52,708 bases of DNA from assembly GCF_021730435.1 (NCBI RefSeq), contig NZ_JABWGX010000033.1:1-52708 (forward strand), in the 5' to 3' direction. Both the position numbers and the translations under genes were made by a program. Positions within the stretch are counted from its first letter, which is position 1. Each line of letters opens with the position of its first letter. The DNA is from Xanthobacter agilis. Its GTDB lineage: Bacteria; Pseudomonadota; Alphaproteobacteria; Rhizobiales; Xanthobacteraceae. The notes below the pieces were generated by a model. The model did not search any database, was not told the DNA's origin, and worked only from the letters and a program-made list of their open reading frames with translations. Of this stretch, positions 1 to 8,346 are shown piece after piece.

Positions 1-1
1 C

Positions 2-1585
2 TTCGGCCTTGGCCGCCCGAAGCCCACGCCAGCGGCGGCCACCCCGCCACCGTCGGTAAGCGTTGCGCGCGCCGTGGACGAGATTCGGGCGGCGCTGGGC
101 GCGCGCATCCGCGCCGTGCTGCGCGGGACGCCGGCGGAAATCGCGGTGGCGCTGGTGGCCGGCGACCGCTCTGCCATCCCGCCCCAGGTGGAAGAGAGCA
201 TGCGCGTGTCGGGCCTCACGCATATCCTCTCCATCTCCGGCCTGCATATGGCGCTGGTGGCGGGAACGCTGTTCGCCCTGGCCCGGGGCGCCCTGGCGCT
301 GGTGCCGGCGCTCGCCCTGGGCTGGCCGATCAAGGCGGTCGCCGCCGTGCTGGCTCTCGCCGGCAGCGCCTTTTACCTCATGCTTTCCGGCAATGACGTG
401 CCGGCGCAGCGCTCATTCGTGATGACGGCCCTGGTGCTTAGCGGTGTGCTGGTGGGGCGGCGGGCGTTGACGCTTCGGACCATCGCGGTCGCCGCCGTGG
501 TGGTGCTGGCGTTCACGCCGGAAGCGGTTCTGGACCCCGGCCCGCAGATGTCGTTCGCCGCGACCCTGGCCCTGGTTGCCGCCTATGAGCGGCTGCAGCC
601 GCTGCGCGCCCTGCCACGGCCCGATGGGCTTGCGGCGCGGATCGCCATGATGCCGGTGGCATTCGCGGCGGGCATCGTGGTCACCGCGCTGATCGCCGGG
701 TTCGCCAGCGGCCCCTATGGGGCCTTCCACTTCCAGCGTTTCGCGCCATATGGCGTGCTCGCCAATCTCGCCGCCATGCCGGCGGTCTCGCTGCTGGTCA
801 TGCCGTTCGGCCTCATCGGCGTGCTGCTGATGCCGTTCGGCTGGGATTCCTTGGCCTGGCCGGTGATGGGCGCGGGCATCGACATCATGCTGGCGGTGTC
901 CGACCATGTGGCGGCGCTGCCCGGTGCGAACGGCCGGATCGACACGGTGAACGCGACGGCCCTGTTCTGGTTCACCGTGGCGCTGCTCGCCCTGTGTCTG
1001 CTGCGGGGGCTGCCGAGCCTCATCGCCGCGCCGCCCTTGATCGCGGCCATCTTGCTCTGCGGCGCGCCGCCCCGTCCGGCGGTGCTGATCGCGCCCAATG
1101 CCATGACGGTCGCCGTCCGTGGCGCCGACGGGCGCCTGTCCGTCGTCGGAGGGCGGGCGCAGCGCGTGGTGGTGGAGCAATGGCTGACCCGCGAGGGAGA
1201 CGTCCGCTCGGCACGGGCGCCGGAATTGGAGCGGGGCTTCACCTGCGACCCGCTCGGGTGCGTGGCGCCGTTGCCCGGCGGGGGCACGCTCGCCGTTTCG
1301 CGGCGCGCCGAGGGCCTCGCGGCGGATTGCCTCGATGCACGCATCGTTGTGACCTCGGACGCGCCACCGAAAGGTTGCCCCGCCCGCGTGGTGACCTCAA
1401 CGGAACTGGAGCGCACCGGCACGCTGGCGTTCGTCCTGGACGAGGGCACTCTGCGCGAACAGCCGGCCCGCAATCCTGCTGTTCAGCGGCCTTGGATGCC
1501 GCGCCTGCCACCCCTGCCGCTGGAGGATGCCGACCGATCACCGGATCGCTCCGCCACGGAAAGCGACGATGCCGTTGCGGAGTGA
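2..1585 (+). CDS. comEC: ComEC/Rec2-family DNA uptake channel, 5' end outside window
   Basis: The frame is open from the first bases, so the gene starts upstream and only its last 527 codons are visible. The family forms the inner-membrane channel that brings single-stranded DNA into the cell during transformation. The visible part contains the family signature around HILSISGLHMAL near base 220, followed by a series of hydrophobic segments typical of the Competence domain. After the last membrane segment (about base 1080) there is a 160-residue soluble tail with no intact metallo-beta-lactamase motif, so the nuclease-like domain seen in some homologues is absent or degenerate. It converges on lexA with a 67-base gap. 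Presence of this gene alone does not show that the organism is competent. Confidence 0.88.
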   Translation, partial: FGLGRPKPTPAAATPPPSVSVARAVDEIRAALGARIRAVLRGTPAEIAVALVAGDRSAIPPQVEESMRVSGLTHILSISGLHMALVAGTLFALARGALALVPALALGWPIKAVAAVLALAGSAFYLMLSGNDVPAQRSFVMTALVLSGVLVGRRALTLRTIAVAAVVVLAFTPEAVLDPGPQMSFAATLALVAAYERLQPLRALPRPDGLAARIAMMPVAFAAGIVVTALIAGFASGPYGAFHFQRFAPYGVLANLAAMPAVSLLVMPFGLIGVLLMPFGWDSLAWPVMGAGIDIMLAVSDHVAALPGANGRIDTVNATALFWFTVALLALCLLRGLPSLIAAPPLIAAILLCGAPPRPAVLIAPNAMTVAVRGADGRLSVVGGRAQRVVVEQWLTREGDVRSARAPELERGFTCDPLGCVAPLPGGGTLAVSRRAEGLAADCLDARIVVTSDAPPKGCPARVVTSTELERTGTLAFVLDEGTLREQPARNPAVQRPWMPRLPPLPLEDADRSPDRSATESDDAVAE

Positions 1586-1652
1586 AGCACCGCGCCGGCC
1601 TTACCCGCCTGCGGTGCCGGCCCTCGCCGCGCCGCTGGGGCCCGCCCCGCCG

Positions 1653-2366
1653 TCAATAGCGCCGCATGAGGCCGATCAGGCGGCCCTGGATGCGCACCCG
1701 GTCCGGACCGAAGATGCGGGTTTCGTAAGCCGGGTTGGCGGCCTCGAGGGCGATGGAGGCGCCCTTTCTGCGCAGGCGCTTCAAGGTGGCTTCCTCGTCG
1801 TCCACCAAGGCGACCACGATGTCGCCGGTTTCCGCGCTGTCGCATTTGCGGATGAGAACCGTGTCCCCGTCCAGAATGCCCGCCTCGATCATGCTGTCGC
1901 CGCGCACCTCAAGGGCGAAATGTTCCCCCTGCCCGAGCATTTCGGGCGGTATGTTCAAGGTGGCGCTGCGGGTCTGGATGGCGGAAATGGGCGTGCCGGC
2001 GGCGATCCGCCCCATGACCGGCACGGTCACGCTCTGGTTCAGGTCCGGTTCGTCCTCGCTCACGGGACGAACCCTGCCGAGGCTTCCCTCGATCACCGAG
2101 GGAGAAAAGCCGCGCGTGCCGCCGCGCGGGGTTGCGAGCCCCGGCGCCACGCTGTCCGGCAGCCGCACCACCTCCAGCGCCCGCGCCCGGTTTGGCAGGC
2201 GGCGGATGAAGCCGCGCTCCTCAAGGGCGGTGATGAGCCGGTGAATGCCGGATTTGGAGCGCAGGTCGAGCGCTTCCTTCATTTCGTCGAAGGAGGGGGG
2301 AACACCCGTCTCCTTCAACCGCTCATGGATGAAGCGAAGCAGATCGTATTGCTTGCGCGTCAGCAT
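1653..2366 (-). CDS. lexA: LexA SOS repressor
   Basis: Transcriptional repressor of the SOS response that cleaves itself when RecA is activated by DNA damage. The 237-residue protein begins [17 protein letters not shown], the usual alphaproteobacterial start, so the ATG at 2366 is preferred over an upstream in-frame GTG at 2402. A winged-helix DNA-binding domain occupies roughly residues 1-70. The C-terminal S24 peptidase part carries the Ala-Gly cleavage site in GRIAAGTP, the catalytic Ser in RGDSMIEAG and a Lys in EATLKRL. A GTTC-N7-GTTC box lies about 125 bases upstream, consistent with autoregulation. It follows moeA on the same strand and converges with comEC. Confidence 0.95.
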   Translation of the reverse strand: MLTRKQYDLLRFIHERLKETGVPPSFDEMKEALDLRSKSGIHRLITALEERGFIRRLPNRARALEVVRLPDSVAPGLATPRGGTRGFSPSVIEGSLGRVRPVSEDEPDLNQSVTVPVMGRIAAGTPISAIQTRSATLNIPPEMLGQGEHFALEVRGDSMIEAGILDGDTVLIRKCDSAETGDIVVALVDDEEATLKRLRRKGASIALEAANPAYETRIFGPDRVRIQGRLIGLMRRY

Positions 2367-2464
2367 CTCACCCCCCGTTCCGGTGCTGCCGCCCCACCGC
2401 AAGCGGCGCCATTCCGCAGCCTTTGGCTGGGAAGGCGTGCTCGCGGAAGCGTCGCAAAAGTGCG

Positions 2465-2479
2465 AAACAAATCAAGAAC
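2465..2479. promoter_or_regulatory. Degenerate second LexA half-site pair
   Basis: AAAC-N7-GAAC, which on the minus strand reads GTTC-N7-GTTT. It has one mismatch to the alphaproteobacterial SOS box, lies 11 bases from the perfect box and is in opposite orientation to it. It could be a second, weaker LexA site. Confidence 0.4.
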
Positions 2480-2490
2480 AGTGTCTATCT

Positions 2491-2505
2491 GTTCCTTTTG
2501 TGTTC
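2491..2505. promoter_or_regulatory. SOS box (GTTC-N7-GTTC) upstream of lexA
   Basis: GTTC at 2491-2494 and GTTC at 2502-2505 are separated by exactly seven bases, the direct-repeat operator recognised by alphaproteobacterial LexA. It sits in the 169-base gap between moeA and lexA. The match is seen directly; its function is inferred. Confidence 0.75.
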
Positions 2506-2535
2506 CGCAAGGGTGAAGATCGGGTAAACACCCCC

Positions 2536-3750
2536 TTAATCGTGGAAGGGGATGATCTCGCAGGGGTCTCCGGCTTCGCCCGCAGGCGCGAAGGGAGGCC
2601 GCACCAGCAGGCAATCGGCCGCCGAAAGCACGCTGAGCATGGCGCTGTCCTGGGAGGCCGCCGGGGTCACGCGAACCGAGCCGTCCGGATCGTGCTCCAT
2701 GTGCGCGCGCATGAAGTCGCGCCGCTGGTCGTTGGCGGGCACGCCCACGGCGAGGCGAGCGGGCGCGGTGCGCACGATGGCCGCGGCGTCGCCCTGCATC
2801 GCGCGCACCAGCGGCTCCAGGAACAGCAGCGCGCAGACGTGGGACGACACCGGATTGCCGGGCAGCCCGAGGCAGCGCACGTCGCCGCGCGAGCCATACA
2901 TCAAGGGCTTGCCGGGCCGCAGGGCGATCTTGTGTACATAAAGGTCGACCCCTTCCGCGCGCAGGGCGGGCGCCATCAGGTCGTGGTCGCCGACGGACGC
3001 CCCGCCGGAGGATACGACGAGATCGAAGCTGCCATCGAGCGCGCGGGCAACGGCGGCGCGGATCTCCGCGAGGTCGTCGCTGACCAGGCCGAGGTCGGTC
3101 ACCTCGGCGCCGGCGCGGGTGGCGAGCGCGGCGAGGCCGAAGGCGTTGGAGACCACGATCTCGCCGGGTGCCCCGGTGCCGCGGCCGGGCAGCACCAGCT
3201 CGTCGCCGGTCTGGATGATGGCGATGCGCGGACGCCGCGCCACCGGCAGGCGGGCGTGGTCCATGGCGGCGGCGAGCATGATGTCGCGACTGGTGAGGCG
3301 CCGTCCGGCCTTGAGGCCGCTCGCGCCCTCCAGGAAATCGCAGCCGCGCTTGCGGACGTTCCGCAGCGCCGCCGTGGCGGCGGTCGTGGTGATGCGGTCG
3401 CCGTCGCGGGTGGTATTCTCTTGAATCACCACGGTGTCGGCGCCCTCCGGCACCACCGCCCCGGTGAAGATGCGCACCGCCGCGCCGGGGCCGACCCCGC
3501 CCTCGAACGGGCGGCCGGCGGCGGATTCGCCGATGACGAGCAGGGTTGCGGGCGTCTGCGCGATGTCGGATCCGCGCACCGCATAGCCGTCCATGGCCGA
3601 CATGTCCGCCGGCGGTTGGGAACGACGGGCCTTGAGGTCCATAGCCAGCACGCGGCCGGCCGCCTGTTCCACCGGAACCTCTTCGATGCCGAGGGTCGTG
3701 ACCGATTGGGTCACGCGGCTCAGCGCCTCCTCGACGCTCATCAGCGCCAT
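2536..3750 (-). CDS. moeA: Molybdopterin molybdenumtransferase MoeA
   Basis: Inserts molybdate into adenylylated molybdopterin in the last step of molybdenum cofactor synthesis. The 404-residue length is normal for the family. The start at MALMSVEEALSRV (3750) is supported by a GGAAGGA ribosome-binding site just upstream; an in-frame extension to 3798 lacks one. MoeA signatures are visible: MSAMDGYAVR near residue 55, a VVIQENT segment, the TGDELV and SSGGASVGDHD motifs of the MPT-binding domain, and LPGNPVS near the C-terminus. It lies 29 bases downstream of moaC on the same strand, so the two are probably co-transcribed. Confidence 0.95.
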   Translation of the reverse strand: MALMSVEEALSRVTQSVTTLGIEEVPVEQAAGRVLAMDLKARRSQPPADMSAMDGYAVRGSDIAQTPATLLVIGESAAGRPFEGGVGPGAAVRIFTGAVVPEGADTVVIQENTTRDGDRITTTAATAALRNVRKRGCDFLEGASGLKAGRRLTSRDIMLAAAMDHARLPVARRPRIAIIQTGDELVLPGRGTGAPGEIVVSNAFGLAALATRAGAEVTDLGLVSDDLAEIRAAVARALDGSFDLVVSSGGASVGDHDLMAPALRAEGVDLYVHKIALRPGKPLMYGSRGDVRCLGLPGNPVSSHVCALLFLEPLVRAMQGDAAAIVRTAPARLAVGVPANDQRRDFMRAHMEHDPDGSVRVTPAASQDSAMLSVLSAADCLLVRPPFAPAGEAGDPCEIIPFHD

Positions 3751-3779
3751 GACCGTTTCCTTCCGTTTTTGCTGGCGGC

Positions 3780-4259
3780 TCAGTCCTGCGCCTGCCACAG
3801 GCCGCTGCGTCCGCCGGATTTCTCCAGCAGCCGCACGCCGTCGATGCGCATGGCGCGGTCCACCGCCTTGGCCATGTCATAGATGGTGAGACAGGCCACG
3901 GATACCGCCGTGAGCGCCTCCATCTCGACGCCGGTCTGTCCGGACGTCTTCACCCGCGCGCGTACCACAAGGCCGGGCAGCGCGGCGTCAGGCGTGATGT
4001 CCAGCTCGACCTTGGACAGCATGAGCGGGTGACAGAGCGGGATCAGCTCATGGGTGCGCTTGGCGGCCATGATGCCGGCGATGCGCGCGGCGCCCAGCAC
4101 ATCGCCCTTTTTGGCATTGCCGGACACGATCAAATCGAGCGTCTGCGCCGCCATGACCACGCGCCCTTCGGCGCGCGCCTCGCGGGCGGTGACCGCCTTT
4201 TCGGAGACGTCCACCATGCGCGCGGCGCCCTGGTCGTCGAGATGGGTCAGGCTCGCCAT
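3780..4259 (-). CDS. moaC: Cyclic pyranopterin monophosphate synthase MoaC
   Basis: Together with MoaA it converts GTP to cyclic pyranopterin monophosphate, the first step of molybdenum cofactor synthesis. The protein is 159 residues, the usual length, starting [19 protein letters not shown]; a longer in-frame start at 4358 is unlikely because the family begins here. Diagnostic segments are [35 protein letters not shown] and KAVDRAMRI, which contain the conserved His, Glu and Lys residues. It is the first molybdenum gene in the minus-strand pair moaC-moeA. In many Rhizobiales the gene upstream would be trpC, but here it is the orphan CCA-enzyme-like gene. Confidence 0.95.
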   Translation of the reverse strand: MASLTHLDDQGAARMVDVSEKAVTAREARAEGRVVMAAQTLDLIVSGNAKKGDVLGAARIAGIMAAKRTHELIPLCHPLMLSKVELDITPDAALPGLVVRARVKTSGQTGVEMEALTAVSVACLTIYDMAKAVDRAMRIDGVRLLEKSGGRSGLWQAQD

Positions 4260-4388
4260 GGCGGGCGCGGGGCTCCGGAATCGCTGAAAGTCGGGGAAGG
4301 ATGGCGTCAGCGGCGCCCCCTGTCCACCGCGCGGGCGTCGCACCGTCGGTGGGGGCATCCGCCTCCGTCCGTTGGCGCGGGGGCCGGC

Positions 4389-5249
4389 CTATGCCAGATC
4401 GTCCGACCACCGCTGGGAGCGGAAGGCCAGGGCGATGGCGGCGGCACGCGCGCTCATCAGCTCGTCGCCGGTGGCGGTGGCATCGACCGTGGCGCAGGCG
4501 GCAAGGGCCCGCTCCAGCAGCCGCGCCTTGGGGTAGACCGGCTCGGACCGCCCGCCATGGCCGAAATAGTCGCAGCGGGCGACGCTCATCAGCCGCGCGA
4601 AGCGACCGGGGTTGTCGAAGGCATCGAGGCGTAGCAGCATGGCCGCCACCGGCCCGGCCCGCACTTCCGACGTGCGGTGCACGCGCTCGCACTCGTACAG
4701 CGCGAGGCGCGCGAGGTCGCGACATCCCGCCGACACGCCGAACCGGTCGGAGATGGCCGCCACCCGCGGCGCGCCACGCTCCATGTGGCGATAATGGGCC
4801 GGCAGGTGTTCCTTTGGCGAATCCGACTTCCCCACATTCATGGTGAGGAGCGCATAGCGCACGTCGAGGGGGGCCGCGATGGATGCCGCCTCGTCCAGCG
4901 ATCGCAGCAGCAGCTCGCCCAGGTCCACCTCGCCGGGGTCATCAGCGATCTGCGGCACGCCGAACAAGGCGTGGACCTCCGGCAGGATGATTTCGAGGAC
5001 GCCGCACGCCCGTAGTGCGTGCAGCATGGTGGACGGCTTGCGCCCCATCAGCCCGCGTTCCAGCTCCAGCCAGACGTCGCGCGGCGGCAGCCGGTCCACC
5101 GCGCCGATCTCCATCTGCTCGAACATGGCGTCGAGGGTCTCTTCGTCCGCATCCGCGCCTTCGGACAGCAAAGCGGCGAAGCGCAGCAGGCCCAGACCGG
5201 GATGCATCTGCACAAGGTCGGTGGGGAAGGGGGGGCTATCGTGATCCAT
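4389..5249 (-). CDS. Orphan protein resembling the C-terminal part of CCA-adding enzyme, degenerate HD motif
   Basis: I see resemblance to the C-terminal body and HD domain of long bacterial tRNA nucleotidyltransferase (Cca). Matching segments are RLPPRDVWLELERGLM, ALRACGVLEIILPEVHALFGVP and VRYALL..VGK..SPKEHLPAHYRHME, each aligning by memory with Escherichia coli Cca. The N-terminal nucleotidyltransferase head with its G[SG]..R and DxD motifs is completely missing. Where Cca has HDLGK this protein has MNVGK (about residues 137-141), so the metal-binding His-Asp pair is lost. It is therefore unlikely to add CCA or hydrolyse phosphate; an RNA-binding or structural role is only a guess. The start is uncertain: ATG at 5249 is used, with an in-frame TTG at 5285. 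It is the first gene of the minus-strand block leading into moaC. Confidence 0.6.
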   Translation of the reverse strand: MDHDSPPFPTDLVQMHPGLGLLRFAALLSEGADADEETLDAMFEQMEIGAVDRLPPRDVWLELERGLMGRKPSTMLHALRACGVLEIILPEVHALFGVPQIADDPGEVDLGELLLRSLDEAASIAAPLDVRYALLTMNVGKSDSPKEHLPAHYRHMERGAPRVAAISDRFGVSAGCRDLARLALYECERVHRTSEVRAGPVAAMLLRLDAFDNPGRFARLMSVARCDYFGHGGRSEPVYPKARLLERALAACATVDATATGDELMSARAAAIALAFRSQRWSDDLA

Positions 5250-5543
5250 TGCTAAAGTGGACCACCAGGAAGGCCCATTCGGCAAGACAAGACTGCATCA
5301 CGGCGGAATCACCAAGTCAGCACCGTCGGGTGGCCTCGGCGTCGGTATCAATATACGCCCGTTGCGGTTGTGCTGCATCACACCCATGCGCTTGGGGACC
5401 AAGTCCGCGCCTGCGCAGGGGGCGTAGGGACAGCCTGCAACGCCGCGCCGCGCCAGTTGCCGCGCGGTGTGATCGATCTGCATCGCCGCGCCGGAAGCTT
5501 CACGCCGCGTTACAGCAGTTCATAATTTGTCCATAGAAGCAGG
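5250..5543. other. Divergent intergenic region
   Basis: A 294-base spacer between the minus-strand CCA-like gene and the plus-strand deacetylase gene. It must hold promoters for both, but I could not pick out convincing -35/-10 pairs. No RNA gene or ORF with natural-looking sequence is visible. Confidence 0.5.
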
Positions 5544-6770
5544 ATGAGAGTGCGCTATTGTCCAGTGCGATCAGCTTGGGAAGCCTGCATTGTGAGAGCA
5601 TTCGTGGCCTTGTCTGCGTTTCTGGCATCTGGTGCGCTGGGCCTCGGCCTCGTGTTCAGCCAGATGGTAACGCCTGCTCCGGCGGGGGATGTCGGCACAT
5701 CGCCGGCGTTGTCCGGCGCCGTCATGTCCAATGTCCCTCTCGCCCAGGCTCCGCTGAAGCTGACCCAGGCACAGGGCAGCGGCGTTTCCGCGAATGCCGC
5801 CACATCCAGCGATCCGGCGTCCCGGGCCGCGGCGGCGGTTGCCGCGCAGCCGGCCGGTGCTACGGGCATGGGGGCCGCGGCGGCGCCGGTGCCCGCCGCG
5901 CTCGCGCCGGCAACGGCTCCCACACCGACGACCGCGGGGATGCAGGCGCCCGCGGCCATGCCGGCCACCGGCCACCGTTTCCTTGCCTATACCTCCGCCA
6001 ATGTGGACGGTCCCTACATCGCCATCACCTTCGATGACGGCCCTAATCCGGAGACCACGCCGAAGCTCTTGAAAATACTGGAAGCGCGGGGGATCAAGGC
6101 GACGTTCTTCGTGGTCGGCATGCGCGCGTCCGAAAATCCGGAGATGCTGCAGCGCATGGTCGCGGCGGGGCACGAGATCGGCAACCATTCCTGGAATCAT
6201 CCGCAATTGCCGAAGGTGAGCCTCGCCGAGGTGGATCGCCAGCTAACGCAGACTTCAGCCGCCATCCACGCCGCGATCGGCAAGGATCCCATCTATCTGC
6301 GCCCGCCCTATGGGGCGATGACGCCGGCGCTGCGCAGGTACATCGAGGACAAATATGGGCTGACCATGGTCTATTGGTCGGCCGACTCCCTCGATTGGAA
6401 GAACCGCGATGCCCAGGCCATCTACGACAAGGTGATGGCGCAGACCCGACCGGGTGGTATCATCCTGATGCACGATATTCACGCCACCACGGTTGCCGCC
6501 GTGCCACGGGTGCTCGATGCGCTATTGGCCAAGGGCTACAAGTTCGTGACGGTGTCCGAACTCATTGCCATGAACAAGCCGGTGCCGCCGAAGACGGTGG
6601 CGGCGCTGGCGCCGGCGCCGGTCCGCAAGAAGCCGAAGCCGCAGGCGACCCCTGTCTCAGTGGCCCCTGTCTCAGTGGCGCCCGGCTCCGCCAAGCCGGC
6701 GAAGCCGGCAGGCGCGGCCGGAACGGTGACGCGCCCCGCTGCCGCCACGCCCGCGACCAGCCTGTTCTGA
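5544..6770 (+). CDS. Exported polysaccharide deacetylase (NodB homology domain)
   Basis: Carbohydrate esterase family 4 enzyme, expected to remove N-acetyl groups from a cell-wall or exopolysaccharide substrate in the periplasm. All five NodB motifs are present between about residues 155 and 330: TFDDGP, HSWNHP, RPPYG, DSLDWK and LMHDIH. The N-terminus has a hydrophobic signal/anchor segment (VRAFVALSAFLASGALGLGL), then about 110 residues of Ala/Pro-rich linker. The C-terminal tail after residue 350 is Pro/Ala/Lys-rich and low complexity. The start could be ATG at 5544 or GTG at 5592, the latter placing the signal peptide at the very start. It has no close operon partner; 582 bases separate it from rsmE. 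Confidence 0.85.
   Translation: MRVRYCPVRSAWEACIVRAFVALSAFLASGALGLGLVFSQMVTPAPAGDVGTSPALSGAVMSNVPLAQAPLKLTQAQGSGVSANAATSSDPASRAAAAVAAQPAGATGMGAAAAPVPAALAPATAPTPTTAGMQAPAAMPATGHRFLAYTSANVDGPYIAITFDDGPNPETTPKLLKILEARGIKATFFVVGMRASENPEMLQRMVAAGHEIGNHSWNHPQLPKVSLAEVDRQLTQTSAAIHAAIGKDPIYLRPPYGAMTPALRRYIEDKYGLTMVYWSADSLDWKNRDAQAIYDKVMAQTRPGGIILMHDIHATTVAAVPRVLDALLAKGYKFVTVSELIAMNKPVPPKTVAALAPAPVRKKPKPQATPVSVAPVSVAPGSAKPAKPAGAAGTVTRPAAATPATSLF
6649..6678 (+). repeat. Perfect 15-bp tandem duplication inside deacetylase tail
   Basis: Two identical 15-base copies starting CCCCTGTCTCAGTGG, encoding the repeated PVSVA unit in the low-complexity tail. Being in frame and perfect, it looks like a recent slippage duplication. 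Confidence 0.9.
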
Positions 6771-6817
6771 CGCGTGGGCCGACCGTCCCGGCGCGAGAGC
6801 GGGGACGCACCATAGAC

Positions 6818-6852
6818 CCATTCAGGGAATGGATTAGGCGGGCTTCCCGCCT
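6818..6852 (+). terminator. Two adjacent small hairpins downstream of the deacetylase gene
   Basis: CCATTC/GAATGG with a 3-base loop (6818-6832), followed by AGGCGGG/CCCGCCT with loop CTT (6836-6852). The second could act as a transcription terminator 66 bases after the stop codon, but there is no T-run after it, so this is tentative. Confidence 0.35.
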
Positions 6853-7043
6853 ACACCGGTGCGGACGCCTTGTCGGCGTGCACCGTGGACGCCGCGCCAT
6901 GCGCGGTGTTCCGCGCTTGCGGACGCTTGTGCGCCCACGGTTGCCGGTCCGTTCAGTCTTTCGCCTGGATCGCGTCGGCCCACGTGGGCGCCGTTGCGGA
7001 CCGTCGGCAAGTTCTTCCCCGCTCGTCCATCGGTTTTGGCGAC

Positions 7044-7076
7044 GCATCCCCTGTTCGGGGGATGCCGCGGCATCCC
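7044..7076 (+). repeat. Two mutually exclusive hairpins sharing one arm
   Basis: Hairpin A pairs GCATCCCC (7044-7051) with GGGGATGC (7058-7065), loop of 6. Hairpin B pairs GGGATGCC (7059-7066) with GGCATCCC (7069-7076), loop of 2. The middle arm can only be in one of them at a time. The base pairing is perfect in both; whether it is transcribed is unknown. Confidence 0.6.
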
Positions 7077-7144
7077 AAATAGGGCATTGAGTGGCCTGCC
7101 GGTCAGGCGATGCAGGTGTTGGTGGGGGCTCCAACAGACTGCTG

Positions 7145-7192
7145 CGATGCACTGCGGGTTGTGCCCGATCGCGGAGGGCCCGCAGTGCATCG
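7145..7192 (+). repeat. Perfect 14-bp inverted repeat upstream of rsmE
   Basis: CGATGCACTGCGGG (7145-7158) and its exact reverse complement (7179-7192) enclose a 20-base loop. It ends 160 bases before the rsmE start. No T-run follows, so it is not a standard terminator. It may be a protein-binding palindrome or an RNA stem. Confidence 0.75.
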
Positions 7193-7352
7193 CCTTCTTC
7201 CTCTCCTCACCGCGCGCCGACCGGGTTGCAGGGGCCGGGCTGTTTTCAGCGCATCGCAAAGGCGTCTTCGAACCGCATGATCGCGGCGCGGGTGCTTGTC
7301 ATCACTGCCGCCGCGTGCTGACCCTCGCGGGCGAGATCAAGGATGACAGCCG

Positions 7353-8084
7353 ATGCCCGACCACGACTTCAATGCCCAGCGCCTGTGCGTCAACGACGAC
7401 TTGTTTGAAGGGGCCGTTGTCGCCCTTGCCCCGGAGCAGGCCCATTATGTGGCGAACGTCATTCGCCTCGCTGTCGGCGCCGATCTGTTGCTGTTCAACG
7501 GGCGGGACGGGGAGTGGCGCGCGCGCCGGGTGGCGGCCGGGAAGCGCGATGTGAAACTGGAGGTGGGGGCGCAGATACGTGCCCAGCCCGCTCCGCTCGC
7601 GGTGGAATATGCCTTCGCGCCTCTCAAGCATGCGCGGCTCGACTACATGGTGCAGAAGGCGGTGGAGATGGGCGCCGGCATCCTGAGCCCGGTGGTGACC
7701 CGCTACACCCAGGTTTCCCGCATCAACCTGGAACGGATGACCGCGAACGCCGTTGAAGCCGCGGAGCAATGCGGAATCCTGACACTGCCGCGGATCAATG
7801 CGCCGCGTCCGCTTGCCGATTGGGTCGCGGACCTGCCGGCCGGGCGGGTGCTGGCCTTCTGCGACGAGGCCGCGGCGGCCAGTGATCCCATCACCGCCTT
7901 GCGGCAGGCCCCTGCCGGGCCGGTGAGTGTGCTGGTGGGTCCGGAGGGGGGATTTGCGCCGGAGGAGCGCACGATGCTGCTGCCACGGGCCGTGATCCTG
8001 TCCCTGGGACCTCGGATCCTGCGGGCCGATACCGCGGCTGTCGCAGCGCTCGCGCTGGTGGAAGCCGCGCGCGCCGCCATATAA
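7353..8084 (+). CDS. rsmE: 16S rRNA (uracil-1498-N3)-methyltransferase RsmE
   Basis: Methylates N3 of U1498 in 16S rRNA in the assembled 30S subunit using S-adenosylmethionine. The 243-residue protein has an N-terminal PUA-like part (about residues 1-75, with ALAPEQAHYVANVIRL) and a SPOUT methyltransferase fold. The family motifs are KAVEMGAGILSPVVTRYTQ, AAEQCG, VLVGPEGGFAPEE and LGPRILRADTA, the last two forming the SAM-binding knot. Length and order of motifs are normal. It stands alone, with a long structured region upstream and an AT-rich region downstream. Confidence 0.93.
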   Translation: MPDHDFNAQRLCVNDDLFEGAVVALAPEQAHYVANVIRLAVGADLLLFNGRDGEWRARRVAAGKRDVKLEVGAQIRAQPAPLAVEYAFAPLKHARLDYMVQKAVEMGAGILSPVVTRYTQVSRINLERMTANAVEAAEQCGILTLPRINAPRPLADWVADLPAGRVLAFCDEAAAASDPITALRQAPAGPVSVLVGPEGGFAPEERTMLLPRAVILSLGPRILRADTAAVAALALVEAARAAI

Positions 8085-8346
8085 TTTCTATAATGTGAGG
8101 AATGAAAATATAATATGATTTAGCTGATATCTGATCTTTCAATCTTCTTGCGGTGCAAAATGACGCAATATCACCGTTTTGTCGAGACTATATATTGCAT
8201 TGCACGCAGTTCTGACGGCTCTTTCCACGAAGACGGGGTGTTTTTACGCCCCATTTTCGACGGATTTTGCGCCAGTCTGTCGCCGCTGTTGGAGACGCTT
8301 CAGGCGTCTCGACCTATAGTTTCATAAGAACTTTTCGGAGGTGGCG
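8085..8346. other. AT-rich intergenic region
   Basis: From about 8085 to 8280 the DNA is visibly far richer in A and T than its surroundings. It contains a GGGGTGT/ACGCCCC hairpin with a T loop at 8235-8252 followed by ATTTT, a possible rsmE terminator. A second perfect hairpin, GAGACGC/GCGTCTC, lies at 8292-8310, just upstream of the next gene. No ORF is supported. Confidence 0.5.

Larger units (their letters stand above)
6771..7352. other. 582-base intergenic region rich in hairpins, no convincing gene
   Basis: Between the deacetylase and rsmE. The translated frames here are arginine/proline-rich and look like non-coding shadows. I see at least five inverted repeats (listed separately), far more structure than a normal spacer. 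An unannotated small RNA or long rsmE leader is possible. Confidence 0.5.

Noticed and set aside
6834-7259. Minus-strand 141-codon frame in the deacetylase-rsmE gap
   Set aside because: Composition is Arg/Pro-rich with no domain. The DNA is better explained as hairpin-rich non-coding sequence.
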